A stretch of DNA of 64,000 bases from Lachnospiraceae bacterium (GCA_024690825.1 JAILOK010000036.1:1-64000), one strand, 5' to 3'; shown: positions 24,904 through 36,946, counted from the stretch's first letter. Program-made: numbers and translations. Notes: generated by a model not told the origin, from the sequence alone.

Positions 24904-25862
24904 ATCTCTCTGTAAAATTCTATGTAATCTTTTCGTTTCTGTTTTGTGAATTCGATGGCAGTACGCGGATGCTGGTTCAGGATGCCCGTCATCAGGTACT
25001 GCAGGTCATATCCCCACATCGTTCCGCTCTCTTTTAACGGTATCATATAGTTCTCTATAAACTGGATCACAGGAAACAGGTTATATTTGGGGTTTCGAAG
25101 GAAGCCCAAAAGATTCTCCATCGAGCAGTTTCCCGGGCCTCTCCCCATTCCCGCATAGGTGGCATCTACCCAGTTCACGCCGTCTCCTATAGCCTCGATC
25201 GAGTTTGCGAAAGCCAGCTGCTGGTTATTATGGGTATGTATTCCCATCTCCTTGTTGTATTTTGTGCAGTATTCACTGTACAGATGCGCTATTCTCTGGA
25301 TCTGTTCGGGAAACAGCGCACCGAAGCTGTCTACGATATATATGACATCCACCGGAGACTGGCAGAGCATCTCAAGGGCAACCTTTATATCACCCTCCTG
25401 AGCGTTGGAAATGGCCATAATGTTGCAGGTGACCTCATAGCCCTTCTTCTTTGCATCCTCGATCATGTCTATCGCGGCAGGGATCGTATTGATATAGGTT
25501 GCAACACGGATAACATCAAGCGGAGAACTCTTCCTGTCTTTTATGTCGTGCTTGTAATCACATCGCCCCACATCAGCCATTGCCGCAAGCTTGATAGCCG
25601 GATTTTTGTCCCCTATCACCTTCCGTATGTCTTCATCGTTACAGAATTTCCATTTACCGAATTTCTTCGGGTCAAAGATCTCTTTGGAGGCTTTATATCC
25701 AACCTCCATATAATCAACACCCGCTCTGATATTGGTCATATAAAGGCTTTTTACAAAGTCATCCTCAAAATGGAAATCATTCACCAGACCACCGTCGCGA
25801 AGCGTGGCATCCACGACTTTGATCTCTTTTCTGTAGCCCAGAAGGCTGGATAATTCTTTCAT
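24888..25862 (-). CDS. DRE-TIM aldolase-like protein (HMGL/DmpG fold)
   Basis: A 324-residue protein of the DRE-TIM metallolyase fold. The signature VVDATLRDGG at residue 17 supplies the metal Asp and the catalytic Arg; GIHTHNNQQLAFANS near 208 has the two metal His residues, and NWVDATYAGMGRGPGN near 240 is the classic closing motif. The closest named relatives are 4-hydroxy-2-oxovalerate aldolases, but the partner acylating dehydrogenase (DmpF/MhpF) is not nearby, and the C-terminal communication domain looks different. The reaction is therefore only inferred as a carbon-carbon lyase on a 2-oxoacid. It follows the DUF308 gene by 26 bases on the same strand. Confidence 0.78.
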   Translation of the reverse strand: MKELSSLLGYRKEIKVVDATLRDGGLVNDFHFEDDFVKSLYMTNIRAGVDYMEVGYKASKEIFDPKKFGKWKFCNDEDIRKVIGDKNPAIKLAAMADVGRCDYKHDIKDRKSSPLDVIRVATYINTIPAAIDMIEDAKKKGYEVTCNIMAISNAQEGDIKVALEMLCQSPVDVIYIVDSFGALFPEQIQRIAHLYSEYCTKYNKEMGIHTHNNQQLAFANSIEAIGDGVNWVDATYAGMGRGPGNCSMENLLGFLRNPKYNLFPVIQFIENYMIPLKESGTMWGYDLQYLMTGILNQHPRTAIEFTKQKRKDYIEFYREIMAQD

Positions 25863-25888
25863 AATCTTCTCCTCAAAATTTCAGAATA

Positions 25889-26587
25889 TCAGATATTCTC
25901 ATTAAAGACCGGCGCTTCGTCCTTCTTTTCTTCTTTATCTTCCGTCTTGCTTTCTGCGTTTTCTTCCGTATTTTCTGCGGATGTCTCATCTGCATCCGTC
26001 ACTACAGCCTCTTCCGCGTCAACGATATCATCGGAGTCAGCTTTCTTTACGCTCCTTGCTCCCATTAAGAGCATAAATGTGGATATAAGCTTCACTGCCG
26101 CACTGATTATGATGAACACGCCCGTCGCAAAGATAAGCGTCCTGTCGGTATCGAACGGATTTATCAGTGAGATGATACCGAGAATAATAAGTATGCCTGA
26201 GCTTATCAGCATGAAAAGCCAGTTCTTTTCCTTAAAATGAAGGAGATCTATCGCATTCTGCAGCTGGGTTATACCGGCAACTATGATCATGAAACCAATG
26301 ATCACTCCTATAAGCGTGGAAATAAAATCAGGTCTGATCATAAAATATATTGCAAGTATAGAAAGAACAAGACCGTAAGTCAGGCCGTTCTTCTGTTCGC
26401 CAATGAAATTCTTTTCGGAAAAGTAATTACAGATACTGATGATGCCGATTATGAGGATGGCGATCGAAAAAACTCTTCCGATGGTAATAAACGCCAGTCC
26501 GGGCATCATTACAAAGAAAATACCCAGTGCCAGATAAAGAATGGCAAAGAAAATCTCACGCTTGGCTGTTGATTTCAAAAAATCCAT
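25889..26587 (-). CDS. DUF308/HdeD-family membrane protein
   Basis: A 232-residue membrane protein with six helices in three hairpins. LALGIFFVMMPGLAF, YFMIRPDFISTLIGVIIGFM and LIILGIISLINPF show the repeated P-x-F/L pattern of DUF308. The last 55 residues are a very acidic, disordered tail (runs of Glu, Asp and Lys). In E. coli HdeD is linked to acid resistance; no function is proven here. AGGAGG precedes the ATG. It heads a likely two-gene unit with the aldolase-like gene. The 157 bases between its start and the tRNA show no further gene. Confidence 0.82.
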   Translation of the reverse strand: MDFLKSTAKREIFFAILYLALGIFFVMMPGLAFITIGRVFSIAILIIGIISICNYFSEKNFIGEQKNGLTYGLVLSILAIYFMIRPDFISTLIGVIIGFMIIVAGITQLQNAIDLLHFKEKNWLFMLISSGILIILGIISLINPFDTDRTLIFATGVFIIISAAVKLISTFMLLMGARSVKKADSDDIVDAEEAVVTDADETSAENTEENAESKTEDKEEKKDEAPVFNENI

Positions 26588-26701
26588 AAGAATACCTCCT
26601 TCAAAAAAATGCTTTGGAATTGTATTTTAACACTTAAGAGGGATTTTTTAAACAGAAAACTTACATATACCGGCAGGCTTCAGACGCCGTCCCGGGATCT
26701 C

Positions 26702-26730
26702 TTGACAGTATGATATATTTACATTAAACT
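26702..26730 (+). promoter_or_regulatory. tRNA-Gly promoter
   Basis: TTGACA (26702-26707), 17 bases, TAAACT (26725-26730). The tRNA begins 15 bases after the -10. Confidence 0.75.
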
Positions 26731-26744
26731 GATTTCGTTGTTTC

Positions 26745-26816
26745 GCGGATGTAGCACAATGGTTAGTGCGCCGGCTTCCCAAGCCGGACACGTGGGTTCG
26801 ATTCCCATCATCCGCT
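26745..26816 (+). tRNA. tRNA-Gly(CCC)
   Basis: A full cloverleaf can be folded by eye. The acceptor stem is GCGGATG with CATCCGC, the D arm is around GCACAATGGTTAGTGC, the anticodon stem is CCGGC with GCCGG, the loop is TTCCCAA with anticodon CCC, and the T arm contains GGTTCGATTCC. It reads GGG glycine codons. The 3' CCA is not encoded. It has its own promoter and a terminator only 4 bases after the discriminator. Confidence 0.93.
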
Positions 26817-26820
26817 TACA

Positions 26821-26849
26821 AAAACAGCCCCTTAAGGGGGCTGTTTTTT
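26821..26849 (+). terminator. Intrinsic terminator of tRNA-Gly
   Basis: AAAACAGCCCC pairs with GGGGCTGTTTT around a TTAAG loop, followed by a T run. Confidence 0.92.
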
Positions 26850-26850
26850 G

Positions 26851-26953
26851 TAAGCGGGCAAGACCTCGAGCCCATGGTTCGAGGTCTGCGCTCCGCTCCG
26901 GTCGGCGCAGAGCAGACATCCACCGGATGTCTTGCGCCCCATCATCCGCTTTT
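26851..26953. repeat. Multi-hairpin element ending in a copy of the tRNA-Gly 3' end
   Basis: About 100 bases with three internal stems: AGACCTCGA/TCGAGGTCT (26861-26887), TCTGCGC/GCGCAGA (26885-26911) and AGACATCC/GGATGTCT (26914-26932). An outer pair GCAAGAC (26858-26864)/GTCTTGC (26929-26935) competes with the first and third stems. Outer AAGCGG (26852) and CCGCTT (26946) form terminal inverted repeats. The 14 bases CCCATCATCCGCTT at 26938-26951 exactly repeat the tRNA 3' end at 26804-26817. No open frame with coding character is present. Confidence 0.65.
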
Positions 26954-26966
26954 TACAGCCCACATA

Positions 26967-27007
26967 TTATGTAAACATGCTATACAGGCTTTTTGTGTTA
27001 TGTAAAC
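26967..27007 (+). repeat. Two TTATGTAAAC decamers at the hemZ 3' end
   Basis: Exact copies lie at 26967-26976 and 26998-27007; the second overlaps the hemZ stop codon. Further copies lie at 28408-28417 and, inverted, at 37782-37834. Confidence 0.7.
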
Positions 27008-28398
27008 TATTCTTTTCCAAACAGTTTTTCCTTGCGGAGGCCCATTTCATCGGCATTTGCGATGTACTGGTCAAGCATTTTGAAATTTGCGCTTCGTTTG
27101 CAGGTTCCGTCTTCGTCCACTTTCTTGCTTATCGCTCCGGCACCGAGAGCAGCTATGTCCTGAACCTCTTCGTTAATGAGGATATTATATATCCCAAACT
27201 TTCCCTCTTTTGCAAATCCGGTGTTTTCCAGATTACCGGACATGTTTTTCTGCCTGTAAAGATAATACGGCAGAAGTCCCATTTCATATGCCCTTTTTAT
27301 TGCCATATCCATCATCCCGGGCATATCCTCCGACAGGAAATATCCCTTTTCCTCCACGATCTCTCTCATGGCGGATGCCCTTTTTATCGCAAGAGAGTGC
27401 ACTGTCAGGTTATCGGGATCCAGTTCTTTGATACAGTCGAATGTATATTCCAGCTCTTTCATCCCTTCTCCCGGCAGACCCAGGATCAGATCCATGTTTA
27501 TATTATCAAAACCCTCGTCTCTTGCCTCACGGAAAGCCCGTATCACATCCTCCGTTGTATGTCTGCGTCCGATCACCTCAAGGGTTTTCTCATTCATTGT
27601 CTGGGGATTTATCGATATCCTTGTGATGCCGTGATCCCGCATAACCCGCAGTTTTTCGCGTGTTACCGTATCCGGACGTCCCGCTTCAAGCGTAAATTCC
27701 TTCAGTTTACATAAATCAAAACATCCCTCAAGCCTTTTCAGAAGGTCTTCCAGTTCGGATGCCTCAAGTGTTGTAGGAGTACCCCCTCCTATATAGACCG
27801 TTTCCGGTGCTCTTCCCTGAAATAATCGCGATACAGCCTCCATTTCCCTGTAAAGGGCCAAAAGATACCTTCTGACCTTTTCTCTGTCCTTTCCTATCCT
27901 GTTGGATGTAAAAGAGCAGTAAAGACAGGTTGTGGGACAGAACGGTATATCTATATACAGGCTGTATCCGTCCTTATCAAGACCTGCCAGTATCTTTCTC
28001 TCCCTGCAGGCGATATCTGCTGCAAGAGAGGCCTTTTGGGGGCTGCAAAGATAGTCTCTTTTCATAGACGCCACAGTTTCTTCGGCACTCATGCCCTTAT
28101 CAAGTCTGCGCATCGCAAGTCTTACCGGTCTGATGCCCGTAAGCGACCCCCACGGCAGTTCTTTTCCTGTGAGCTCCGTCAGACCCTGATACAGGCTCCT
28201 TTTGAGCTCATCCCTCCCCGTCATCGATACAAAAAGTCGTTCTTCCCTGCCGTTTTCAAAACAGAAAATAAGGCAGGGATCTTCGTTTTCCTGCCTTTTT
28301 TCACTGACCACCCGTATCTCTTCTTCAGGATAGAAAGCCTTTGCCAGAGAATGGATCTCGTAATCATATTGTCCCGGATCATTAATAATTTTGATCAT
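27007..28398 (-). CDS. hemZ: Radical SAM coproporphyrinogen-type dehydrogenase HemZ
   Basis: A 463-residue radical SAM enzyme. Cys154, Cys158 and Cys161 in FCPTTCLYCSF form the iron-sulfur site; YIGGGTPTTLEA and ISINPQTMNEKTL follow as usual in HemN/HemZ proteins. The N-terminal 130 residues before the radical SAM core, including LTGIRPVRLAM, are the distinguishing feature of HemZ. The annotated reaction is oxygen-independent coproporphyrinogen III oxidation; many clostridial HemZ proteins lack proof of it. There is no good ribosome site before the ATG; a TTATGTAAAC copy sits about 10 bases upstream instead. It follows the GH13 gene by 46 bases. Confidence 0.87.
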   Translation of the reverse strand: MIKIINDPGQYDYEIHSLAKAFYPEEEIRVVSEKRQENEDPCLIFCFENGREERLFVSMTGRDELKRSLYQGLTELTGKELPWGSLTGIRPVRLAMRRLDKGMSAEETVASMKRDYLCSPQKASLAADIACRERKILAGLDKDGYSLYIDIPFCPTTCLYCSFTSNRIGKDREKVRRYLLALYREMEAVSRLFQGRAPETVYIGGGTPTTLEASELEDLLKRLEGCFDLCKLKEFTLEAGRPDTVTREKLRVMRDHGITRISINPQTMNEKTLEVIGRRHTTEDVIRAFREARDEGFDNINMDLILGLPGEGMKELEYTFDCIKELDPDNLTVHSLAIKRASAMREIVEEKGYFLSEDMPGMMDMAIKRAYEMGLLPYYLYRQKNMSGNLENTGFAKEGKFGIYNILINEEVQDIAALGAGAISKKVDEDGTCKRSANFKMLDQYIANADEMGLRKEKLFGKE

Positions 28399-28407
28399 GA
28401 TTTCAAT

Positions 28408-28417
28408 TTATGTAAAC
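28408..28417 (+). repeat. TTATGTAAAC decamer upstream of hemZ
   Basis: An exact copy of the decamer found at the hemZ 3' end, placed where the hemZ ribosome site would be expected. Confidence 0.6.
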
Positions 28418-28444
28418 CACAAGTCGATAAACATCAATATATCA

Positions 28445-29752
28445 TCAATACGGCTGGAGAATATATCCCGTAAAGGGAGGTATTACAAGCCCTCCGCCGA
28501 AGTCCACGGTTTCTCCGGTTATCAGATCGTGGGCCCGTCCGGCTCTTGCGTTAAAATCGGCTCTGAATTCGTTTTCATCCGCATTAACGGCTACCATCAC
28601 CCTGTCTCCGTCACATTCTCTTTCAAAAATACACTGCCTGTTTGTAAGGACCAGGTCCGTAAAATTACCGTACGACAGCGCTTTCGATCCCTGTCTGGCC
28701 TTTGAGCAGCCTGCTATATGGTCAGTCAGTTCATTCCACTCAGGCTTTTCTATATCAGGCCTCAGCGCCGGATCTCCCTGGGATTTATCGCCTTTTATGC
28801 CCCACTCGCTCCCGTAATATACTATCGGGATCCCGGGCATACCGAAAAGCATCGTATATATGGGCTTTAAGTGCTTTTCATTCTGCAGTATCGAGGCAAC
28901 TCTTGTAACATCATGGTTATCTACAAAGGACAGCAGATGCTTTCCTTTGTATAATGTCCAGTTTTCAGGCCCAAACTGGCGTTTAAGCGAGTGTACGATC
29001 TCAAACATGTTCATGCTGTTAAAACTGGAATACAGCCCCTTGTAGCACTCATAATTTGTAACGCTGTGGCACATTTCATCATTCATCCAGCGGTTATAAT
29101 CGCCATGCAGGCATTCACCCACCAGAAAGAAGTCTTCTTTCAGCGAATTTACGGTATTTCTCAGATTTTTCAGAAAATCAAGATCCAGACAGTAAGCCAC
29201 ATCGAGCCTCAGTCCGTCTATATCAAATTCCGATACCCATTTCTTCACATTGTCAAAGATATGGTCATAAACGGCAGGATTACGAAGGTTCAGCTTCACC
29301 AGATCATAGTTTCCTTCCCATCCTTCATACCAGAGACCGTCATTATAATTGGAATTTCCGGAAAAGTTAATGTTAAACCAGTCCTTATATGGAGAGTTTT
29401 CCCTGTTTGCAAGCACATCCTTAAAAGCCCAGAAGCCTCTTCCCACATGATTGAACACGCCGTCAAGTACGACTTTTATTCCTTCGGCATGCAGTCCGTC
29501 GCAAACCTTCTTAAAATCTTCGTTTGTTCCAAGCCTCACATCTATCTTTGAATAATCTCTGGTATTATATCCGTGTGTATCCGATTCAAATACGGGTGAA
29601 AAATATACAGCCGTGATACCCAGTTTCTTAAGATGCGGTATCCAGTCAAGAACCCTCAGGATCCTGTGCTGCAAAACCCCGTCATTTTCGTATGGTGCCC
29701 CGGTCATTCCCAAAGGATATATCTGATAAAACACGCTTTCATATGCCCACAT
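28445..29752 (-). CDS. Glycoside hydrolase family 13 alpha-amylase/maltogenic type
   Basis: A 435-residue cytoplasmic enzyme (no signal peptide). The GH13 regions are all present: VVLDGVFNHVG (region I), GLRLDVAY with nucleophile Asp184 (II), LVGECLHGD with acid/base Glu213 (III) and FVDNHD with Asp281 (IV). The N-terminus goes straight into the barrel (YQIYPLGM) without the CBM34 domain of neopullulanases. It probably cleaves maltodextrins or glycogen fragments inside the cell. The promoter carries an inverted repeat, so it is likely under a sugar-responsive repressor. hemZ follows by 46 bases. Confidence 0.88.
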   Translation of the reverse strand: MWAYESVFYQIYPLGMTGAPYENDGVLQHRILRVLDWIPHLKKLGITAVYFSPVFESDTHGYNTRDYSKIDVRLGTNEDFKKVCDGLHAEGIKVVLDGVFNHVGRGFWAFKDVLANRENSPYKDWFNINFSGNSNYNDGLWYEGWEGNYDLVKLNLRNPAVYDHIFDNVKKWVSEFDIDGLRLDVAYCLDLDFLKNLRNTVNSLKEDFFLVGECLHGDYNRWMNDEMCHSVTNYECYKGLYSSFNSMNMFEIVHSLKRQFGPENWTLYKGKHLLSFVDNHDVTRVASILQNEKHLKPIYTMLFGMPGIPIVYYGSEWGIKGDKSQGDPALRPDIEKPEWNELTDHIAGCSKARQGSKALSYGNFTDLVLTNRQCIFERECDGDRVMVAVNADENEFRADFNARAGRAHDLITGETVDFGGGLVIPPFTGYILQPY

Positions 29753-29783
29753 TTTTCAACTGTCTCCTTTCCTTTTACCCAAT

Positions 29784-29818
29784 GTCTTAATTTAGCCGTA
29801 AGCTTAAGACCTTGTCAA
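29784..29818 (-). promoter_or_regulatory. Promoter with operator-like repeat for the GH13 gene
   Basis: On the minus strand TTGACA (29813-29818, overlapping the helicase stop codon) and TAAATT (29789-29794) are 18 bases apart. GTCTTAA (29784-29790) and TTAAGAC (29804-29810) form a perfect 7-bp inverted repeat across the spacer and -10, where a repressor would block polymerase. Confidence 0.62.
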
Positions 29819-32286
29819 GTTGCGCCGCCCTTCCAGAAATCTGCTATCCCGGTCATTTTTCCTGTTGAAACGGACCTGATATTTACCCATTCTCTCGGGA
29901 AAAGATTTTTGTAACACCTGTCATTAAATCTTTCATCCATCAGAACCGTTATCCCCGTATCGTTTTCGGTTCTTATCACCCTTCCCGATGCCTGGAGAAC
30001 CTTGTTCATCCCCGGAAAACGGTATGCATAATCAAAACCGTCAAGCCCGGATTTTTCAAAATATTCACGAAGTATCTCTCTTTCCGTGCATACCATCGGG
30101 AGTCCGGTTCCCACAATAACAGCCCCGATAAGACTCTCCTCCGTAAGGTCTATCCCTTCAGAAAAAACACCACCCAGAACGCAGAATCCCACCAGTGTTA
30201 TTTTATTATCCCGGTCATCCGCGGTTTTACTCTGTATGTCAGAGCACCTTTCATCGACATGTGTTATCATATCACTTTCAGTATCGGATAAACCGCCGTA
30301 TTTATCGAACGCATCCAAAAATAACAGTCTCTCACTTTCTGTCATTTTTCTGTCCTGTACCATGCATTTCACATCATCTTTGCAGATCACTGCAAAAGCT
30401 TCATACACCTTTTCCATGAAATCATACGAGGGGAAAAATAACATATAATTACCGTTGTGGATATTTATTATCTCATTTATCTGCGCTGCGATCTTTGCAT
30501 ATTCACTTTGAGAACGCCTGTTATATTTCGAACTCACATCCCCGGATATGAATACTCCCAGTTTTTTCGGGTCAAATATGGATCTGGCATACACGGCATA
30601 GTCATCTTCCTTTCCCGAAAGCAGCTCCATATAATATCTGACGGGCAGCAGCGTTGCGGAAAAGAATACCGTGCTTACCGCGTTTTCAAGGCACAGTCCC
30701 AGATTGTCCGAAGGGTCGGTATTGTAAAGTCTGAATACAAACCCATCTCTCCCTTCATTTTTCCCATATATCCTGTACTTTTCGTTCAGGACCTCGTAGA
30801 TATCAAGAAAAGATCTCACGGAAAAATAAAACTGCAGCACCTCATCATCATCTATGGGATGATCTTTTGTCACATCCTCATAGATTCCGGCAAATCTTCC
30901 GGCGCTGACGGCAATATCGTCCGTATCGGGAAAAAGCCTGTACTCTCCCGTTGTTTCCTCTTCCCTTTTCTTCAATAACCTGTCAAGCTCGTTCAGATGG
31001 CGGGTCAGAGCACGGTTGAGGCCCCTGATCTTCTTTTTTACTGCCGCTATATCCTTCCTCCGAAGATCCGCGCTGAACATCTCCCTGCCCCTGTCAACAA
31101 GATTATGTGCTTCATCCACCAGAAAAATATATTCTCCCTGCGCGCCCTGGGAAAAAAATCTCTTCAGGCGTGCTCTCGGATCAAACGCGTAATTATAATC
31201 ACAGATAACCCCGTCGCAGAAAAGCGAAAGGTCCAATGCTGTTTCAAAAGGACAAACTTTATATTTCCGGGCATGATCTCTTATCATACCGGCAGTATAA
31301 TCATCGTATCCGGTCAGAAGTTCAAACAGCGCGTCATTTATCCTGTCAAAGTGTCCTTCGGCATAGGGACATTTTTCCGGGTTGCATTCACAGCAGTCAT
31401 TGATGCAGTACTTCTCTTTAGCGATCAGATTAACGGTCTTAAACTTAAGGCCCCGTTCCCTGAAAAGCCCGAAAGTCTCATTTGCAACCCTGGCACCGGC
31501 ATTTTTTGCGGTCAGGTAAAAGATCTTTCCTGCTTTTCCCTCGCCAACCGCCTTTATGGAAGGAAAAAGGACGGCAAGCGTCTTTCCGACACCCGTCGGA
31601 GCCTCCAGAAACAGCTTTTTTTTGTGAACTATCGTTCTGTAGACATTTCCGGCAAGTTCTTTCTGTCCCTCTCTGTAATCATAGGGAAAAACTGCCGCAT
31701 GTATCGAATCGTCACGACAGACTGCCCATTTGATCTCAAATTCAGCCCACCGCTTATATTCTTCAATTAGATCATTGAACCATTTGGAAAGATATTCGAA
31801 TGAAAGATCCGATTCAAAGAAACGTATACTGTCTTTACCGAGAGAACAGTAGGTCATGCGTACGCTTATCCTGTCAAGCTTCTCCTGTCTGGCATAAATA
31901 TAAGCATAGCACATGGCCTGAGCCAGATGTACGGGAACCGGTTCCGACAGTTTTTCCACATCCGCGTACATCCCTTTTATTTCATCCACTGTTATTTTAT
32001 CCACACGGGTTATGATCCCGTCAGCCCGCCCGGACACTGTGATATCATAAAAATCACAATTGATATTGATGCTTAACGGGACCTCGGAAACATAGTCGCT
32101 TCCCTGATTTCCCTGAATTTTTCTGTGAACTCTGGCCCCCTCAAGCATAGCATCTGTTATATTAACATGACGCCTGTTATCTATATCTCCTCCGCGGAGT
32201 ATGAACTCCACAAGATGTCTTACAGAGATTTCTATAGAAGGTTTATTCCCGCCGATTCCGCTTTTATCACGTCTTCCTTTTTCCAT
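29815..32286 (-). CDS. PD-(D/E)XK nuclease fused to XPD/DinG-type FeS helicase
   Basis: An 823-residue protein. Residues 10-190 resemble a Cas4/RecB-type nuclease: GRADGI, then TVDEIKGMY, then [12 protein letters not shown], the usual D, D/E-x-K and QxxxY elements. Residues 200-820 are an XPD/DinG superfamily 2 helicase: Walker [11 protein letters not shown], four cysteines for an iron-sulfur cluster in the [15 protein letters not shown] stretch, DEAH in [12 protein letters not shown], and a closing [14 protein letters not shown] (motif VI). It should unwind 5'-3' and cleave DNA in repair. The start overlaps asnA by 55 bases and has only a weak ribosome site, so coupling to asnA is likely and a later start is possible. 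Confidence 0.82.
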   Translation of the reverse strand: MEKGRRDKSGIGGNKPSIEISVRHLVEFILRGGDIDNRRHVNITDAMLEGARVHRKIQGNQGSDYVSEVPLSININCDFYDITVSGRADGIITRVDKITVDEIKGMYADVEKLSEPVPVHLAQAMCYAYIYARQEKLDRISVRMTYCSLGKDSIRFFESDLSFEYLSKWFNDLIEEYKRWAEFEIKWAVCRDDSIHAAVFPYDYREGQKELAGNVYRTIVHKKKLFLEAPTGVGKTLAVLFPSIKAVGEGKAGKIFYLTAKNAGARVANETFGLFRERGLKFKTVNLIAKEKYCINDCCECNPEKCPYAEGHFDRINDALFELLTGYDDYTAGMIRDHARKYKVCPFETALDLSLFCDGVICDYNYAFDPRARLKRFFSQGAQGEYIFLVDEAHNLVDRGREMFSADLRRKDIAAVKKKIRGLNRALTRHLNELDRLLKKREEETTGEYRLFPDTDDIAVSAGRFAGIYEDVTKDHPIDDDEVLQFYFSVRSFLDIYEVLNEKYRIYGKNEGRDGFVFRLYNTDPSDNLGLCLENAVSTVFFSATLLPVRYYMELLSGKEDDYAVYARSIFDPKKLGVFISGDVSSKYNRRSQSEYAKIAAQINEIINIHNGNYMLFFPSYDFMEKVYEAFAVICKDDVKCMVQDRKMTESERLLFLDAFDKYGGLSDTESDMITHVDERCSDIQSKTADDRDNKITLVGFCVLGGVFSEGIDLTEESLIGAVIVGTGLPMVCTEREILREYFEKSGLDGFDYAYRFPGMNKVLQASGRVIRTENDTGITVLMDERFNDRCYKNLFPREWVNIRSVSTGKMTGIADFWKGGAT

Positions 32287-33236
32287 ACAGATGACTGAAC
32301 CTCGCCGACATGAGCCTTTCTCAGATAATACATGCAGATACGGGACTGGCCTATTCCTCCACCAACCGTATAAGGCAGTTCTCCGTTAAGCAGCGCTTTC
32401 TGGAATTCAAGTTCAGCCCTCTCCTCACATCCAGCCTTCTTCAGCTGTTCCTTCAGCGCCTCCTCATCTACCCTTATGCCCATTGATGATACCTCAAAGG
32501 CACCCCCAAGAAGAGGATAATCGACAATAATATCGCCATTCAGGCTCCAGTCATCGTAATCCGGTGCTCTGCCGTCATGTTTTTGTCCGGACTTCAAAAG
32601 ATCTCCTATCTGCATCAGAAAGATCGCCCCATGCTCCCTTACACTTAAGGTCTCTCTTTCCTTGGGCGTCTTTCCGGGGTATTTATCTTCAAGTTCCTGA
32701 GTGGTGATAAATGTTATCTCTTCGGGAAGGACAGGTTCGATATAAGAATAATGCTTATGCATATGCCTTTCCGTCTTTTTCAGTGCTTCATATACCAGAG
32801 TAACTATCTTTTTCAGAGTTTCCGTATTTCTTTCTTCCTTTTTGATCACCCTTTCCCAGTCCCACTGATCAACATACAGCGAGTGGAGATTGTCCGTATC
32901 CTCATCCCTTCTGATGGCTGTCATATCTGTATAAAGTCCCTCGCCGGACTCAAATCCGTACCTTTTCAACGCCATCCTTTTCCATTTTGCCAGAGACTGG
33001 ACTATCTCGACAAATTCACCGGACTCCTTTATATCAAAACCGACAGGCCTTTCGACGCCGTTCAGGTTATCATTCAGTCCGGAAGCGGGCGTGACAAAAA
33101 GAGGAGCCGATACTCTCGTCAGATTAAGTTCGGCTGCCAGCGCTCTTTCAAAATAGTCTTTGACTTCCTTAATTGCGATCTCTGTTTCCTTTATATTCAG
33201 AGAACTTTTATACCCCTCAGGTATGATGATAGACAT
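32232..33236 (-). CDS. asnA: Aspartate-ammonia ligase
   Basis: A 334-residue ATP-dependent asparagine synthetase of the ammonia-using class, related to aspartyl-tRNA synthetase cores. Conserved segments include [50 protein letters not shown] and [14 protein letters not shown]. Length matches the family (about 330). The ribosome site GGAG lies 8 bases before the ATG. It sits between map (43 bases upstream) and the nuclease-helicase gene, which it overlaps. The T-box leaders often found before asnA in Firmicutes do not fit in the 43-base gap. Confidence 0.95.
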   Translation of the reverse strand: MSIIIPEGYKSSLNIKETEIAIKEVKDYFERALAAELNLTRVSAPLFVTPASGLNDNLNGVERPVGFDIKESGEFVEIVQSLAKWKRMALKRYGFESGEGLYTDMTAIRRDEDTDNLHSLYVDQWDWERVIKKEERNTETLKKIVTLVYEALKKTERHMHKHYSYIEPVLPEEITFITTQELEDKYPGKTPKERETLSVREHGAIFLMQIGDLLKSGQKHDGRAPDYDDWSLNGDIIVDYPLLGGAFEVSSMGIRVDEEALKEQLKKAGCEERAELEFQKALLNGELPYTVGGGIGQSRICMYYLRKAHVGEVQSSVWKKEDVIKAESAGINLL

Positions 33237-33279
33237 TTTTATTTCTCCTTTATTATGTATGATCTTTCTACTTAAACCT

Positions 33280-34149
33280 TTACCACGAGAGCAGATCGTA
33301 TCCGTCCTCCGTCACCACCAGCTGCACCTCCCACTGGGCAGACAGGCTGTCATCATCGGTATAGACCGTCCAGTCATTGTCTGAATCTATGAAGATATCG
33401 GCTTTCCCCATATTTACCATGGGTTCTATCGTGAAACACAGACCCGGCACCATCAGCATCTCGGTACCCGGCTTTGAAACATAACTCACCCATGGTTCCT
33501 CATGAAATTCCAGCCCTACTCCGTGTCCGCCGATCTCTCTGACAACAGAATACCCTTTTGACTTGCAGAATTCATTCACGGCATTTCCCATGTCGCCTAA
33601 GAACCTCCACGGTTTGACCTCCGCAAGTCCTACCTGTACCGCTTCTTTTACATCCTCCACCAGTTTCCGCGCTTTTTCATCTACATTTCCGATCATATAC
33701 ATCCTGGAACTGTCCGAAAAATAACCGTCCAGGATAGTAGAGCAGTCTACATTTATGATATCCCCTTCCTCGAGGATGTCTTCCTTTGACGGAATACCGT
33801 GACAAACCTGTGAATTTACCGATGTACACACGCTCTTGGGAAAACCTTCGTAATTAAGCGGAGCCGGAATGCCTCCCATTTCTCTTGTTATCTTCACGAC
33901 CCAGTCATCTATTTCCTGCGTGGATATGCCCGGTCCGATATGCTCTGCCACATAATCAAGACAGGCCATATTGATGACTGCACTTCTTTTTATTCCCTCT
34001 ATCTGCTCCGGGGTTTTGATGAGATTGTGCCCTGGGACTTTTTTTCCCTTCCTCTTAAATCCGGCTATCTTCTCATCAAACTCCATATGACAGTTTTTGT
34101 ATTTCTTCCCGCTTTTGCACCAGCACGGGCCGTTTCTTTCAAGCAGCAT
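33280..34149 (-). CDS. map: Methionine aminopeptidase with SEC-C zinc motif
   Basis: A 289-residue type I aminopeptidase that removes the initiator methionine. Residues 1-22 carry a SEC-C motif (Cys9, Cys11, Cys20, His21), an extension found in a subset of clostridial enzymes and thought to bind ribosome or SecA-like partners through zinc. Metal ligands are visible in [17 protein letters not shown] (two Asp), GGHGVG (His), FTIEPM (Glu) and AQWEVQLVV (Glu). There is no strong ribosome site; the ATG lies 9 bases after the permease stop, so translational coupling is likely. Confidence 0.94.
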   Translation of the reverse strand: MLLERNGPCWCKSGKKYKNCHMEFDEKIAGFKRKGKKVPGHNLIKTPEQIEGIKRSAVINMACLDYVAEHIGPGISTQEIDDWVVKITREMGGIPAPLNYEGFPKSVCTSVNSQVCHGIPSKEDILEEGDIINVDCSTILDGYFSDSSRMYMIGNVDEKARKLVEDVKEAVQVGLAEVKPWRFLGDMGNAVNEFCKSKGYSVVREIGGHGVGLEFHEEPWVSYVSKPGTEMLMVPGLCFTIEPMVNMGKADIFIDSDNDWTVYTDDDSLSAQWEVQLVVTEDGYDLLSW

Positions 34150-34158
34150 GATGTTTCG

Positions 34159-36413
<2,255 letters not shown>

Positions 36414-36442
36414 TCACTCCTTATATATAGAAACTTTACGGG

Positions 36443-36946
36443 TTACGGTCTTGAAAATGTTTTATGCGGAAAGTAGCTTTTCATCGCATGGATCAGTTTC
36501 TCGTCAGGTTCAAGAAGAACTCTTTCCACATCATTTCCGTTCCTTACAATAAGAACCCACAGGGGTCTGTTTTCAAAATGAGAAGTATAATCCCGTACAA
36601 CGGCATTCACATTTTTATACTGATCTAACTGTACCGCACCTTCTTCGGCAAATATCTCCATCTTTTCAAGATCATATTCCGATGCCTTCTTTCTTTTTTC
36701 CTTCGAAATGATCTTGTCTACCGTCAGTGTTTTTGAAACATACAGATATTCATATTCAACATTAAGCCCGGGAAGCACAAGCCATATAACCAGGATCAGC
36801 GCAACAGCCGCTGCAAAGAATAAAGGATTTATGATCAGTCCTGCAGCAAAACACACCGCTGTCAGTCCGTAAACGCCTCCTCTTATGAGCGGCTGCAGGG
36901 GCGTGGCTTTTCTTTCCACCAGACACTCAACATAAAGATCATCCAT
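36443..36946 (-). CDS. Two-helix membrane protein, DUF6106-like
   Basis: The ATG at 36946 has AAGGA seven bases upstream; a longer frame to 36988 would start inside the promoter region. The product is 167 residues. It starts MDDLYVECLVERK, has two hydrophobic helices at about residues 25-65 and then a soluble part with YEYLYVSKTLTVDKI and ENRPLWVLIVRNG strands, resembling a PH-like fold. I believe it matches a Lachnospiraceae family annotated DUF6106, from memory only. Function unknown. It precedes guaB by 32 bases and probably shares its promoter. Confidence 0.6.
   Translation of the reverse strand: MDDLYVECLVERKATPLQPLIRGGVYGLTAVCFAAGLIINPLFFAAAVALILVIWLVLPGLNVEYEYLYVSKTLTVDKIISKEKRKKASEYDLEKMEIFAEEGAVQLDQYKNVNAVVRDYTSHFENRPLWVLIVRNGNDVERVLLEPDEKLIHAMKSYFPHKTFSRP

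Noticed and set aside
24888..25862. meta-cleavage pathway aldolase (MhpE/DmpG) assignment
   Set aside because: Fold motifs match, but the obligate dehydrogenase partner and other pathway genes are absent, so only a generic call was kept.
26738..27714. Plus-strand frames over the tRNA and hemZ
   Set aside because: They read through the tRNA, its terminator and the antisense of hemZ.
33237..33279. T-box leader for asnA
   Set aside because: The gap is 43 bases, too short for a T-box.
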